A program made the translations under genes and the position numbers. A model generated the notes under the pieces. It searched no databases and was not told the origin of the DNA. It was given only the letters and a program-made list of their open reading frames with translations. Positions 12,611 to 19,836 of a DNA stretch of 24,162 nucleotides are shown here, piece after piece. Position 1 is the first letter of the stretch. Each line of letters opens with the position of its first letter. Origin of the DNA: DAORIO01 sp035438585 (GTDB taxonomy: Bacteria > Patescibacteriota > Minisyncoccia > Phycocordibacterales > UBA9973); NCBI GenBank assembly GCA_035438585.1, contig DAORIO010000005.1, positions 1 through 24,162 of the forward strand, written 5' to 3'.

Positions 12611-12880
12611 ATGGAAAAATTAGAAAATAATCTAGATAATAATGATAAAGGAAACGAATTATTCTGGACACTGTTTGATAAATCGGAATTCTCTGGGATT
12701 GAAGAAGTCATGGATACTATAAATAAATACGAGCAATCTATTGAGTCCATGAAGTTAATTCGAGATGAACCACAATGGAAGAAAGAGGAACGCAAAAATA
12801 TACAAGACCAGATAAATGATCTAGAAAAAGATACTTGGAACTTAAAAGATAAATTAGAAATTTTCAACAATGGAAAATAA
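12611..12880 (+). CDS. Small acidic coiled-coil protein, hypothetical
   Basis: An 89-residue, strongly charged protein with no membrane segment. Residues about 28-85 look helical with heptad-like spacing (IEEVMDTINKYEQSIESM; IQDQINDLEKDTWNLKDKL), so a coiled coil is likely. No family is recognised. It begins 5 nt after the GAPDH stop and its end overlaps the next start by 11 nt, which makes co-translation with the ankyrin gene likely. Confidence 0.65.
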   Translation: MEKLENNLDNNDKGNELFWTLFDKSEFSGIEEVMDTINKYEQSIESMKLIRDEPQWKKEERKNIQDQINDLEKDTWNLKDKLEIFNNGK

Positions 12881-13232
12881 TAATAAACCACCTTTAATTC
12901 ATCCAAAAGTAGGGGAACGAGGGATGAATGACTTACATTATTCTGCTTACGCAAGTGATTTGGAGGGTATAATTTATTCACTAAATGAAGGAATTGACAT
13001 AAACTCTGTCGACGACACAGGCTATACAGCACTACATTGGCTTTGTGACATGGCAGCTTCTGGACCATCTCCAAGTCCTAGATTGGAAGTCCTCGAATTT
13101 CTTTTAAAAAATGGTGCTGACCCAGATATAAAAACAAAACACGGGGAAACAGCTATTTCATTAGCTTTATCCGCCAGTGGAGTAGGTTATGAGTTGGCCG
13201 AAAGATTAAAACAAGAAGCGAAAAAATTATAG
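12870..13232 (+). CDS. Ankyrin-repeat protein, small
   Basis: A 120-residue protein made almost entirely of ankyrin repeats, which mediate protein-protein contacts. One repeat spans about residues 18-48 (MNDLHYSAYASDLEGIIYSL, then EGIDINSVDD). A second has the consensus DTGYTALHWLCDMAA ... LEVLEFLLKNGADPDIKTK (about 49-90). A third, partial one follows with HGETAISLALSAS. There is no signal peptide, so it is probably cytoplasmic. It overlaps the upstream small coiled-coil gene by 11 nt and lies in the GAPDH-rpiB run. The binding partner is unknown. Confidence 0.85.
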   Translation: MENNNKPPLIHPKVGERGMNDLHYSAYASDLEGIIYSLNEGIDINSVDDTGYTALHWLCDMAASGPSPSPRLEVLEFLLKNGADPDIKTKHGETAISLALSASGVGYELAERLKQEAKKL

Positions 13233-13285
13233 TATTTAAATATGCTAAAATTAGAAAATATTAATAAGTTAATTTAAATAAACAC

Positions 13286-13498
13286 ATGGAAAATATAAAC
13301 AAAGCAGTAAATGAACATGGGGAAGAAGTAGGGGAAAATTTACCAATGGATGAGCGAGGTTTATTAGTTGAAAAACTGGAGACCCTTCATATGGATTCCC
13401 TAAAAGCTGAGACACCAGAAGAAAGAGCAGAAATTGCAGTAAAGATGGAAGAAATTTCAAAGAAACTTGAAGAAATGGGCGAGGCAATGGCGGCGTAA
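13286..13498 (+). CDS. Small acidic helical protein, hypothetical
   Basis: A 70-residue acidic protein, probably one or two helices: the second half (LLVEKLETLHMDSLKAETPE, then ERAEIAVKMEEISKKLEEM) has strong coiled-coil character. No membrane segment or known family. It is separated from the ankyrin gene by 53 nt and from rpiB by 14 nt, in the same direction. The overlapping antisense frames are shadows. Confidence 0.6.
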   Translation: MENINKAVNEHGEEVGENLPMDERGLLVEKLETLHMDSLKAETPEERAEIAVKMEEISKKLEEMGEAMAA

Positions 13499-13512
13499 TT
13501 ATTTATATACGA

Positions 13513-13947
13513 ATGAAAATTTACATCGGCACAGATCACGCAGGTTTTGATCTGAAAGAGACAATTAAATCTCATTTGATTTCAAAAGGGCACACAGTAG
13601 AAGATTTGGGTGCATTTGAAAAAGTCGAAACGGATGATTATCCGGATTTTGTTGTTCCTGTTGCTGAAAAAGTTTCAAGAGATCCTGAAAGTTTCGGAAT
13701 TGTTTTAGGGGGCTCGGGGCAAGGCGAAGCTATGGCAGTAAATCGCGTACGAGATATCAGAGCAACTGTGTTTTATGGTGGACCACAAGAGATCGTTGAA
13801 ATTTCTCGTGAACACAACAATGCAAATATCTTGTCTATCGGCGCGCGTTTTGTAAATGAAAACGAAGCGATCCAAGCTGTTGATACATTCATCGAAACTC
13901 CTTTTTCTGCAGATGAAAGACACATTAGACGAATAAATAAATTTTAA
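13513..13947 (+). CDS. rpiB: Ribose-5-phosphate isomerase B, Cys-less type
   Basis: A 144-residue RpiB/LacAB-family sugar-phosphate isomerase interconverting ribose 5-phosphate and ribulose 5-phosphate. The N-terminal YIGTDHAGFDLK holds the conserved Asp8 and His9. At the catalytic site E. coli-type enzymes have a Cys (GICGTG); here the stretch is IVLGGSGQGEAMAVNRV with Glu72, matching the actinobacterial variant (as in Mycobacterium tuberculosis) in which a Glu is the general base. The HNNANILSIGARF motif (about 100-112) and the C-terminal RRI are present. It is the last gene of the GAPDH run and is followed by a strong terminator. Confidence 0.94.
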   Translation: MKIYIGTDHAGFDLKETIKSHLISKGHTVEDLGAFEKVETDDYPDFVVPVAEKVSRDPESFGIVLGGSGQGEAMAVNRVRDIRATVFYGGPQEIVEISREHNNANILSIGARFVNENEAIQAVDTFIETPFSADERHIRRINKF

Positions 13948-13957
13948 AATAATAATC

Positions 13958-13990
13958 ATAAAATAGCCTTGCAAAACAAGGCTATTTTAT
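13958..13990 (+). terminator. Terminator after rpiB
   Basis: Fourteen-bp perfect stem ATAAAATAGCCTTG/CAAGGCTATTTTAT with a CAAAA loop. The T-run lies at the end of the stem. Confidence 0.88.
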
Positions 13991-13991
13991 A

Positions 13992-14020
13992 TTGACTTTT
14001 TATAATAAATGTGCTATTAT
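13992..14020 (+). promoter_or_regulatory. Promoter of the 104-residue gene at 14045
   Basis: TTGACT (13992-13997), 17-nt spacer, TATTAT (14015-14020). Predicted start is near 14027, giving a leader of about 18 nt. This rules out the longer frame starting at 14009, which would begin within the promoter. Confidence 0.75.
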
Positions 14021-14044
14021 TGGATAAACCAAAAAACAAAATAT

Positions 14045-14356
14045 ATGGAACTAGCAAAATATTTCAAAGAATTCGACGATGCGAACAGAGCACAAGATCA
14101 TTATAAAATGATGGAGGCAATGCAAAAATTCTTCAAAGAAATTCACAATGCGGACGAAACTGAAATTTTAAGTTATTATTCAATGGCTTCTCAATTTGAA
14201 TTACTTGGCATGAATGCACAGCCGATAAAGGATGCGGTTACCGCCAGAGTTAAATCTCAATACAACCGGTATCCTGGAACATGGAAATCAACTGCAGTTG
14301 GACTAAATGCACTACTTTATTCAGACCAAAGAAGTTATGAAAAAATACAAATTTAA
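14045..14356 (+). CDS. Small hypothetical helical protein
   Basis: A 104-residue soluble protein beginning MELAKYFKEFDDANRAQDHY. It appears all-helical (KMMEAMQKFFKEIHNADETE; MASQFELLGMNAQPIKDAVT). No membrane segment, no signal peptide, no family recognised. The start is chosen because the promoter at 13992-14020 overlaps the longer alternative. It is a monocistronic unit with its own promoter and a strong terminator 14 nt after the stop. Confidence 0.75.
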   Translation: MELAKYFKEFDDANRAQDHYKMMEAMQKFFKEIHNADETEILSYYSMASQFELLGMNAQPIKDAVTARVKSQYNRYPGTWKSTAVGLNALLYSDQRSYEKIQI

Positions 14357-14369
14357 AGTTAATCCACCT

Positions 14370-14402
14370 AATAGCACCTACATTTTTAGGTGCTATTTTT
14401 TA
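14370..14402 (+). terminator. Terminator after the 104-residue gene
   Basis: Ten-bp stem AATAGCACCT/AGGTGCTATT (14370-14379 with 14388-14397) followed by a T-run. Confidence 0.88.
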
Positions 14403-14431
14403 TTGCTATCCAAAACCCATCTTGGTAAACT
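14403..14431 (+). promoter_or_regulatory. Promoter candidate of the rpe-like gene
   Basis: TTGCTA (14403-14408), 17-nt spacer, TAAACT (14426-14431), then 9 nt to ATG 14441. It begins immediately after the preceding terminator. Confidence 0.5.
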
Positions 14432-14440
14432 AAACCCCAT

Positions 14441-15139
14441 ATGGCAGAAATTATTCCCGCAATATTACCTGAGGATTTTTACGAAATCGAAAAGAAAGTT
14501 CGATCTGTTTTTCGTGTTTGCCCAAATATCCAAATAGATATTTGTGACGGTGTTTATGTTCCAAGTCGAACATGGCCCTTTGTTATAAAAGACGATAAGT
14601 TCTTTGCCGATATTATGGACGAACGCATAGGAATGCCGGAATGGGAACATGTGAACTACGAACTTGATCTTATGATAAAAAATCCAAACAAAAGATTTGA
14701 AGAATTTATAAAACTTGGACCATCTCGTCTGATCTTCCACTTCCGTTCTTTTGCCAACACCGAAGTGGCAAATGAATTTTTCAAAAATCTAGATCAATTT
14801 TATAAAAACAACATTGAAATCGGCCTTGCTATATCAGCCGAAGAAAATCTAAGTGAAATAAAAGAAATAATTCCGGAAATTCACTTTATCCAAATAATGG
14901 GAATAAAAGTTATTGGGGTTCAAGGCTCGCCACTCGACGAAGAATATTTTGAAAAAGTATTAGAGCAAATTTCGGCAATTAAAAAACTCTATCCTGAAAT
15001 GCCTGTTTCAGTCGACGGAAGTGTCAGCCTGAATACAAAAGACGTACTTCTCGAAGCTGGCGCAGACCGACTTGTTTCAGGCTCTGCAATTTTCCAAAGT
15101 GCCGACCCGCTCGCCACAATTGAGCAATTCAAGGCTTAG
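14441..15139 (+). CDS. rpe: Ribulose-phosphate 3-epimerase-like protein, divergent metal site
   Basis: A 232-residue TIM-barrel protein of the Rpe family, which interconverts ribulose 5-phosphate and xylulose 5-phosphate. The strand order fits: AEIIPAILP (substrate Ser replaced by Pro), IQIDICDGVYVP (30-41), LDLMIKNP (75-82), LIFHFRSF, and VDGSV (191-195) near the end. The two catalytic Asp, Asp33 and Asp192, are kept. The metal-binding His of the canonical HxDxMDG and DxHLM motifs are replaced by Gln31 and Asp76. It may be a real epimerase with changed metal use or a related enzyme with another substrate. The context (rpiB upstream, transketolase downstream) supports the pentose phosphate role. 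Confidence 0.82.
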   Translation: MAEIIPAILPEDFYEIEKKVRSVFRVCPNIQIDICDGVYVPSRTWPFVIKDDKFFADIMDERIGMPEWEHVNYELDLMIKNPNKRFEEFIKLGPSRLIFHFRSFANTEVANEFFKNLDQFYKNNIEIGLAISAEENLSEIKEIIPEIHFIQIMGIKVIGVQGSPLDEEYFEKVLEQISAIKKLYPEMPVSVDGSVSLNTKDVLLEAGADRLVSGSAIFQSADPLATIEQFKA

Positions 15140-15188
15140 TTAGTAACTTTAAAATTCTTTAAATTCTTAATTTATTTTTATTTGTTTA

Positions 15189-15218
15189 TATTATATAATT
15201 ATTAATAATTATATAATA
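15189..15218. promoter_or_regulatory. Perfect 30-bp palindrome, possible operator
   Basis: The sequence 15189-15218 equals its own reverse complement over all 30 bases (centre between 15203 and 15204) and contains only A and T. It lies 30 nt before the start of a winged-helix regulator and overlaps TATAAT-like hexamers. Autoregulation is the obvious guess; a cruciform or chance AT-richness are alternatives. Confidence 0.5.
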
Positions 15219-15247
15219 ATAAAAGTTAGTTAAAGTTGTTAAATCTT

Positions 15248-15538
15248 ATGAGTAAAATAAATAAAGAGGAACAATTAAAGATAAGGAAAATGGAGAAGGT
15301 TATGAAAGGTGGAGCTAACCACTGGCGCATCGCTATTTTGTTTTTACTTGAAAAAGAACCTAGACTTACTGTAATGGAAGTATCTGAAACACTTGGCGGA
15401 TCCTTTGTGACAATTGCCAGTCATCTACAAAAAATGGAATCGAGTGGACTAATTTATAAAAACCAAAGAGCGACCATGGTTGAACACGTATTAACACCGC
15501 TCGGAAAAGAAATTATCAAATTATTAAGAATAGTATAA
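15248..15538 (+). CDS. Winged-helix transcriptional regulator (ArsR/MarR-like)
   Basis: A 96-residue DNA-binding protein from ATG 15248 (a TTG at 15236 is also in frame). The winged-helix fold is plain: helix WRIAILFLLEKEP, the helix-turn-helix TVMEVSETLGGSFVTIASHL (about residues 42-61) with recognition helix SFVTIASHLQKMESSGLI, and a wing with YKNQRATMVEHVLTPLGKEI. There is no Cys-rich metal site or ligand domain, so it is the minimal type. It precedes the transketolase N gene and may regulate it; a perfect palindrome lies directly upstream. Confidence 0.88.
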   Translation: MSKINKEEQLKIRKMEKVMKGGANHWRIAILFLLEKEPRLTVMEVSETLGGSFVTIASHLQKMESSGLIYKNQRATMVEHVLTPLGKEIIKLLRIV

Positions 15539-15614
15539 TTATCAATTGGAAATTAGTTATCTACAGAGCTTAATAGAAGAGGATGGTTTTGTTTATGATA
15601 AAATTATATACAAC

Positions 15615-16484
15615 ATGGCAGATAAAATTCTAAACGAAAAAGATTTAGCTCTTAAGGCAACAGAAATTCGCGAATCGATTATTGAAATGCTTTTGGAGGC
15701 AGGAAGCGGACACACAGCAGGCCCATTGGGTATGGCTGATATTTTTACTGCACTTTATTTTGGAAATATCTTAAAACACGACCCGCACAAACCAACAGAT
15801 CCAAATCGCGATCGATTAATACTTTCAAACGGACACATTTGTCCTGTTTATTATGCAACACTGGCTCATGCTGGATATATTCCAATCGATGAACTTAAAA
15901 CTCTTCGAAAATTCGGATCAAGACTACAGGGCCATCCTCACCGAGAATATTTACCAATACTTGAAAACTCTTCTGGCCCACTAGGCTCAGGGCTTTCTCA
16001 GGCCGCAGGAATGGCGCACGCCATCATAATGGATGAAGGATACAAAACTGATAAGTATGTATATTGTTTGATGTCTGATGGGGAACACGGAGAAGGAAAC
16101 ACTTGGGAGGGTATGATGTATGCCGGAAAAAACAAACTTCGAAACCTTATTGCAATTGTGGACCGAAATAATATTCAAATCGATGGATACACCGAAGACA
16201 TAATGCCACTTGAGCCACTTTCAAAAAAATGGGAATCATTCAACTGGCAGGTTCAAGAAATTGACGGGCACAACTATGAGGAAATTGTAGATGCTATAAA
16301 CAAAGCCAAAGCTATATATGAAAGACCGTCAGTTATAATCGCAAGAACTATTCCTGGAAAAGGCGTAAAAGAATTTGAAAGAGATTTCACTTGGCACGGC
16401 AAACCACCATCCAAAGATGAAGCCAAGATGGCCCTTTCTGAACTACGAACACTTAGCAAACAGATAAAAAGTGAACATGAATAG
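15615..16484 (+). CDS. tktN: Transketolase, N-terminal (TPP-binding) subunit
   Basis: About 289 residues, the N-terminal half of a split transketolase that transfers two-carbon units between sugar phosphates with thiamine diphosphate. Motifs, numbered from ATG 15615, are GSGHTAGPLG with His33, LSNGHICPVYYATLA, the LGSGLSQAAGMA loop, and the TPP/Mg motif SDGEHGEGNTWEG ... IVDRNN. A TTG at 15546 would add 23 residues; ATG 15615 gives the typical family N-terminus and is preferred. The last residues QIKSEHE and the stop region are repeated at the end of the next gene. The partner subunit is at 18473-19459, separated by three unrelated genes. Confidence 0.94.
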   Translation: MADKILNEKDLALKATEIRESIIEMLLEAGSGHTAGPLGMADIFTALYFGNILKHDPHKPTDPNRDRLILSNGHICPVYYATLAHAGYIPIDELKTLRKFGSRLQGHPHREYLPILENSSGPLGSGLSQAAGMAHAIIMDEGYKTDKYVYCLMSDGEHGEGNTWEGMMYAGKNKLRNLIAIVDRNNIQIDGYTEDIMPLEPLSKKWESFNWQVQEIDGHNYEEIVDAINKAKAIYERPSVIIARTIPGKGVKEFERDFTWHGKPPSKDEAKMALSELRTLSKQIKSEHE

Positions 16485-16490
16485 AAATTT
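16461..16490 (+). repeat. Direct repeat A, copy 1 (end of tktN)
   Basis: The 3' end of tktN. The core 16467-16483 is identical to 16770-16786 over 17 nt, and similarity continues on both sides with few differences. The repeat encodes QIKSEHE and the stop. Confidence 0.7.
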
Positions 16491-16787
16491 ATGCATATAA
16501 GCGATATAATTATTTTGTTAATAAAAATATTAATAGTTGTATTACAATTATTTTTAATTTATAAAGGAATAAGATTCTCTTTTTTTCCATTAAGTATAAT
16601 ATCTTCTCTTATAATAATATTTTTGAAAACATGGGAAGGAATTAATCCAGACATAGGAATAATATCTTTTATGTTGTTTATTCCTGCTTCTAGTTTACAT
16701 ATACTATTTTCCATTATTGACTTAATAAGGTGGTCAAATAGAAAAAAAATTAATAATGTTGAACAAATTAAAAGTGAACATGAATAA
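16491..16787 (+). CDS. Small three-helix membrane protein, hypothetical
   Basis: A 98-residue protein with three hydrophobic segments (about residues 4-24, 29-46 and 55-75), then a basic stretch RWSNRKKINNVE. It ends in QIKSEHE, the same seven residues that end the transketolase N subunit, from a DNA repeat rather than a shared domain. No family is recognised. Codon use is more AT-rich than in the flanking tkt genes (many ATA and TTA codons), fitting an insertion. It starts 6 nt after tktN and ends 5 nt before the next gene. Confidence 0.7.
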   Translation: MHISDIIILLIKILIVVLQLFLIYKGIRFSFFPLSIISSLIIIFLKTWEGINPDIGIISFMLFIPASSLHILFSIIDLIRWSNRKKINNVEQIKSEHE

Positions 16788-16792
16788 TTTTT
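16764..16792 (+). repeat. Direct repeat A, copy 2 (end of the 98-residue gene)
   Basis: Second copy of the tktN 3' end (core 16770-16786), including the stop codon region and the T-rich spacer before the next ATG. Confidence 0.7.
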
Positions 16793-16999
16793 ATGACAGA
16801 TAGTGAAAAAGGTTCTGTTAGGGCATTAATAGGAATAGTTATGACTATTTTACTTATGTTTTTAGCGAGTAAAATATTTATGACTGGAATAGAGGGTAAT
16901 AAAGAACAACCTCTAGTGTGGATTTTGTCAGGAATTGCTATATTTATATTATCAATACCAATTTCAATTATTTTTTCGAGTTTTATATTAAAAAAATAA
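16793..16999 (+). CDS. Small two-helix membrane protein, hypothetical
   Basis: A 68-residue protein with two hydrophobic segments (RALIGIVMTILLMFLASKIF, about 10-29; VWILSGIAIFILSIPISIIF, about 42-61) joined by a polar loop, ending in FILKK. No family is recognised. It lies between direct repeat A copy 2 and direct repeat C copy 1. Very AT-rich codons set it apart from the tkt genes. Confidence 0.65.
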   Translation: MTDSEKGSVRALIGIVMTILLMFLASKIFMTGIEGNKEQPLVWILSGIAIFILSIPISIIFSSFILKK

Positions 17000-17036
17000 T
17001 ATACTTAACAAAGATTTAAAATTAATAAATAAAAAT
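16997..17036 (+). repeat. Direct repeat C, copy 1 (copy of the tktC start)
   Basis: The core 17007-17025 is identical over 19 nt to 18479-18497, which encodes the first residues of the transketolase C subunit. Similarity continues into the following A-rich stretch with a short gap. The ATG of tktC is not preserved in this copy. Confidence 0.7.
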
Positions 17037-17038
17037 AT

Positions 17039-18466
17039 ATGGAAGAAAATAATATAAATTTTAATAATCAAGTACCACAACCGATTTATCCTCAAACAGC
17101 AGAGAAACCTAAAAATCACAAAAGTACATTTAAAATTATATTTTATATTTTTTTAATATTAGCTATAGTGCTTATCTTATATTATATACTTCCACTATTT
17201 AATTTATTTTCTCAAAAAACTATTGTTATAGACGGAGACACTGGTAATAGAATTGCGGGAGCAACTATCACATATCAATATGCTAATTTTGCGGATGGTT
17301 GCGGAAAACCACAAACATCTACAACTAATTCAAACGGTGTTGCTCGCCAACAAAACTCTGCTTTTATTTGTGCAGTTATGGCTAGTGCCCCTGGTTACCA
17401 TTTAAATGGAGAAAACCGCACAAGCCATATAATGAAGAAAATTATTCTCTATAAACAATTAAATGAAGATATCCCTATAGAATTTAATAGGGTCTTTAAA
17501 GAAGGGGAAGGTATGGATGTGTTAACTTATTTAAAAAATAGTAACGTATTACAAACAAACTCCATTAAAACCGAAGAAACTGACGACTTCACATTTACTA
17601 AATTATCCTCAACTGAAGTGACTATGCAAAATGGCATGAAAGCGACAAACAGCCAAGAGGGAATTGCACGAATGAAATTTACGGGAGATGGAGGTGTTCA
17701 AGTTATTAGTGAGATGCCTTCAAATCACACTGCAGGAGAATTTTATTTTGATATGGAAAACATGAGGGTCGCACCTAACGATGGTTACACTCAAGAACTT
17801 GATATTATTCCAGGAAAATCATATGTAGCTCGATTACGTGACGGTAAGCATTATATGAAATTTCACATTTTTGCTAGTAAAAATTTCGATACAAAAGTAG
17901 ATCAAGTATGCATTACTGCTTTTGCTAATGCAGAAGCAACTAAGAGTTTAGATTTTATGAATACAAGTAGTACATCTAAATTTTGTAGTGACAACAGAGA
18001 CTCGTCTGATTATGCAAAAAATATGACTTACCAGAAACTAAAAGAGGATTTGTCTAAACCAATACTTGCAATAAAATATAATGCCAACGGTCGCTCCTTG
18101 TACGACCAAAATGGTTATTACTATAATATGAATATGCTAAATACTCCTGACGTAAATCTGGATGATATTGTTTATGGTTATAGTTTTACTACTACTCCTC
18201 CAACCTACGAGGAATTTTCGAAGCTATACACAGAAGATTATGGAGGAGGACAAGTAGGTTATGCTTTAAAGCTTACCCATGAAGACAAAGTCTATAATGC
18301 GAGTATTAATATACCAGTTTTTGGAAATGGTGCAGAAATATCTACATCACATATAAATAGTGTGAAAGATTTATGTGACCTCAGTTTCAAAAATTACGAC
18401 CTTACAAAAAATGCTCAGGTAAAATATAATTATGATCAGTGTATATTAAGATCATTTGGCTTCTAA
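17039..18466 (+). CDS. Single-pass membrane protein with carboxypeptidase-regulatory-like domain
   Basis: A 475-residue protein anchored by one membrane helix (about residues 31-57) after a polar N-terminus rich in Asn, Gln and Pro; the rest should be outside the cell. Residues 60-130 (TIVIDGDTGNRIAGATITYQ ... NSNGVARQQN ... SAPGYHL) look like a carboxypeptidase-regulatory-like or Ig-like beta sandwich. The remaining 340 residues are unrecognised and contain scattered Cys (CGKPQ, FICAV, VCITAF, KFCSD, DLCDL, QCILR), possibly disulphide-linked. It is flanked by copies of the tktC start and interrupts the transketolase gene pair. A surface role is inferred from topology only. Confidence 0.75.
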   Translation: MEENNINFNNQVPQPIYPQTAEKPKNHKSTFKIIFYIFLILAIVLILYYILPLFNLFSQKTIVIDGDTGNRIAGATITYQYANFADGCGKPQTSTTNSNGVARQQNSAFICAVMASAPGYHLNGENRTSHIMKKIILYKQLNEDIPIEFNRVFKEGEGMDVLTYLKNSNVLQTNSIKTEETDDFTFTKLSSTEVTMQNGMKATNSQEGIARMKFTGDGGVQVISEMPSNHTAGEFYFDMENMRVAPNDGYTQELDIIPGKSYVARLRDGKHYMKFHIFASKNFDTKVDQVCITAFANAEATKSLDFMNTSSTSKFCSDNRDSSDYAKNMTYQKLKEDLSKPILAIKYNANGRSLYDQNGYYYNMNMLNTPDVNLDDIVYGYSFTTTPPTYEEFSKLYTEDYGGGQVGYALKLTHEDKVYNASINIPVFGNGAEISTSHINSVKDLCDLSFKNYDLTKNAQVKYNYDQCILRSFGF

Positions 18467-18506
18467 TATAATATGTTAAACAAAGATTTAAAATTAAATA
18501 AAAATG
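18464..18506 (+). repeat. Direct repeat C, copy 2 (start of tktC)
   Basis: The start region of tktC. The core 18479-18497 matches 17007-17025 exactly, and the flanks match with short gaps. Confidence 0.7.
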
Positions 18507-19459
18507 TATTTAACGACGATGTCGAGCAAGTTCCAATTCGAAAAGGATTTGGGCAGGGACTTGTGATTGCAGGTGAGGCTGATAAAAATGTTGTAGCACT
18601 TTGTGCTGATCTTACCGAATCAACTCAAATGCATTTGTTCAAAGAAAAATTTCCAGAGAGATATTCTGAAATTGGAGTCGCTGAACAAAATTTGGTAACA
18701 GTCGCTAGTGGAATGGCGGCAATGGGAAAGATTCCATTTGTCTCAAGTTATGCCATGTTTTCTCCTGGTAGAAATTGGGAACAAATCCGAACGACTATTG
18801 CTTACAATGACAGACCGGTGGTTATCGTCGGAAGTCATGCTGGAGTATCAGTCGGACCAGATGGTGGAACTCACCAAGCCATAGAAGACCTCGCTTTAAT
18901 GCGCGTAATGCCTAATATGACGGTGATTTCACCGTGTGATGCTATCGAAGCCAAGAAAGCCACAATAGCGCTCGCCAAGACCGGAAAACCAGCTTATTTT
19001 AGACTGGCTAGGGAGAAAACTCCTATCATTACAACAGAAGAAACTCCATTTGAAATAGGTAAAGCTCAAATCATTTATAAACCAGAAGGTCTTTCAGTTG
19101 TGGCAATTGTGGCAACCGGTGGAGTTGTCCGAAATGCTTTAATGGCAGCCAAAATGCTTGAAAAACAAAATATAAAAGCAATAGTGGTAAATGTCTCGTC
19201 AATCAAACCGTTCGACACAGAAACCATTTTGAAAGTCGCAAAGGAAACAAAAAGAATTGTAACTGTTGAAGAACACCAAATAATAGGTGGTCTCGGTGGG
19301 GCAGTTGCAGAATATTTGTCATCTGTATATCCAATTCAAGTAACACGTCTTGGTGTGGATGACAAATTCGGTCAATCAGGGACACCAAATGAACTACTAA
19401 AACATTTCGGACTAGATGCCGATGGGATTTTTAGTAGTGTTAAAAAATTATTTAATTAA
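18473..19459 (+). CDS. tktC: Transketolase, C-terminal (Pyr) subunit
   Basis: A 328-residue C-terminal half of transketolase, holding the pyrimidine-binding and C-terminal domains. It shows RKGFGQGLVIAGE (23-35), CADLTESTQMHLFKEKFPER, the IGVAEQN motif with the catalytic Glu71, and SSYAMFSPGRNWEQIR. Also present are the substrate loop GSHAGVSVGPDGGTHQAIED and the C-terminal domain VTVEEHQIIGGLGGAVAEYL with DKFGQSGTPNELLK. It would pair with the product of 15615-16484 to form the active enzyme. The 3' end overlaps a convergent minus-strand gene by 8 bp with no hairpin terminator between. Confidence 0.95.
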   Translation: MLNKDLKLNKNVFNDDVEQVPIRKGFGQGLVIAGEADKNVVALCADLTESTQMHLFKEKFPERYSEIGVAEQNLVTVASGMAAMGKIPFVSSYAMFSPGRNWEQIRTTIAYNDRPVVIVGSHAGVSVGPDGGTHQAIEDLALMRVMPNMTVISPCDAIEAKKATIALAKTGKPAYFRLAREKTPIITTEETPFEIGKAQIIYKPEGLSVVAIVATGGVVRNALMAAKMLEKQNIKAIVVNVSSIKPFDTETILKVAKETKRIVTVEEHQIIGGLGGAVAEYLSSVYPIQVTRLGVDDKFGQSGTPNELLKHFGLDADGIFSSVKKLFN

Positions 19460-19835
19460 GAAGATTTTTCTTTTTTTGAAGAGCAAAACTTGCGTCATCT
19501 TCTTTTTCCAAAATTCTAGGCTCTAGTATTTCTCTTTTTTGCTTTTCTTCTACCAACTCTTCTTCCATTTTTTTAAGCACTTCAGGGTCAGCAGTTGGAT
19601 CATTTTTCATCATATCGATCATTAATCTCAGTTCTGTTATTGTTTCCAATTCTTTCTCGTCAACTTCTTCAATATTTTTAAAAATATGCCCTTTTCTTTT
19701 AAAATCTAAATTGTTTTTAAATTCTTGTTTTTCAACATGCTCTTTTATGTCTAATTTAGCTTCATGCAAATTTTTGGAATCAATATTTTTATTCCAAAAA
19801 CCATCTTCATCTTTTCTAAATTCAAAATTTTCCAT
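19452..19835 (-). CDS. Charged coiled-coil protein, hypothetical
   Basis: A 127-residue, very charged (Glu/Lys/Asp) protein with no membrane segment. Residues about 55-110 (KNIEEVDEKELETITELRLM; VLKKMEEELVEEKQKREILE) are likely coiled coil. No family is recognised. It is third in a minus-strand run after the PfkB kinase and starts 1 nt after the preceding gene. Its stop lies inside the end of convergent tktC (8-bp overlap). Confidence 0.65.
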   Translation of the reverse strand: MENFEFRKDEDGFWNKNIDSKNLHEAKLDIKEHVEKQEFKNNLDFKRKGHIFKNIEEVDEKELETITELRLMIDMMKNDPTADPEVLKKMEEELVEEKQKREILEPRILEKEDDASFALQKKKNLLN

Positions 19836-19836
19836 A

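Noticed and set aside
13242..13277. An 11-residue frame (MLKLENINKLI) sharing 14 identical nt with the start of the gene at 12611
   Set aside because: A 14-nt match in very AT-rich sequence is expected by chance within a window of this size, and similarity does not extend beyond it, unlike the transketolase repeats.
14009..14044. Longer N-terminus (12 more residues) for the gene at 14045
   Set aside because: It would start inside the TTGACT-17-TATTAT promoter, upstream of the predicted transcription start.
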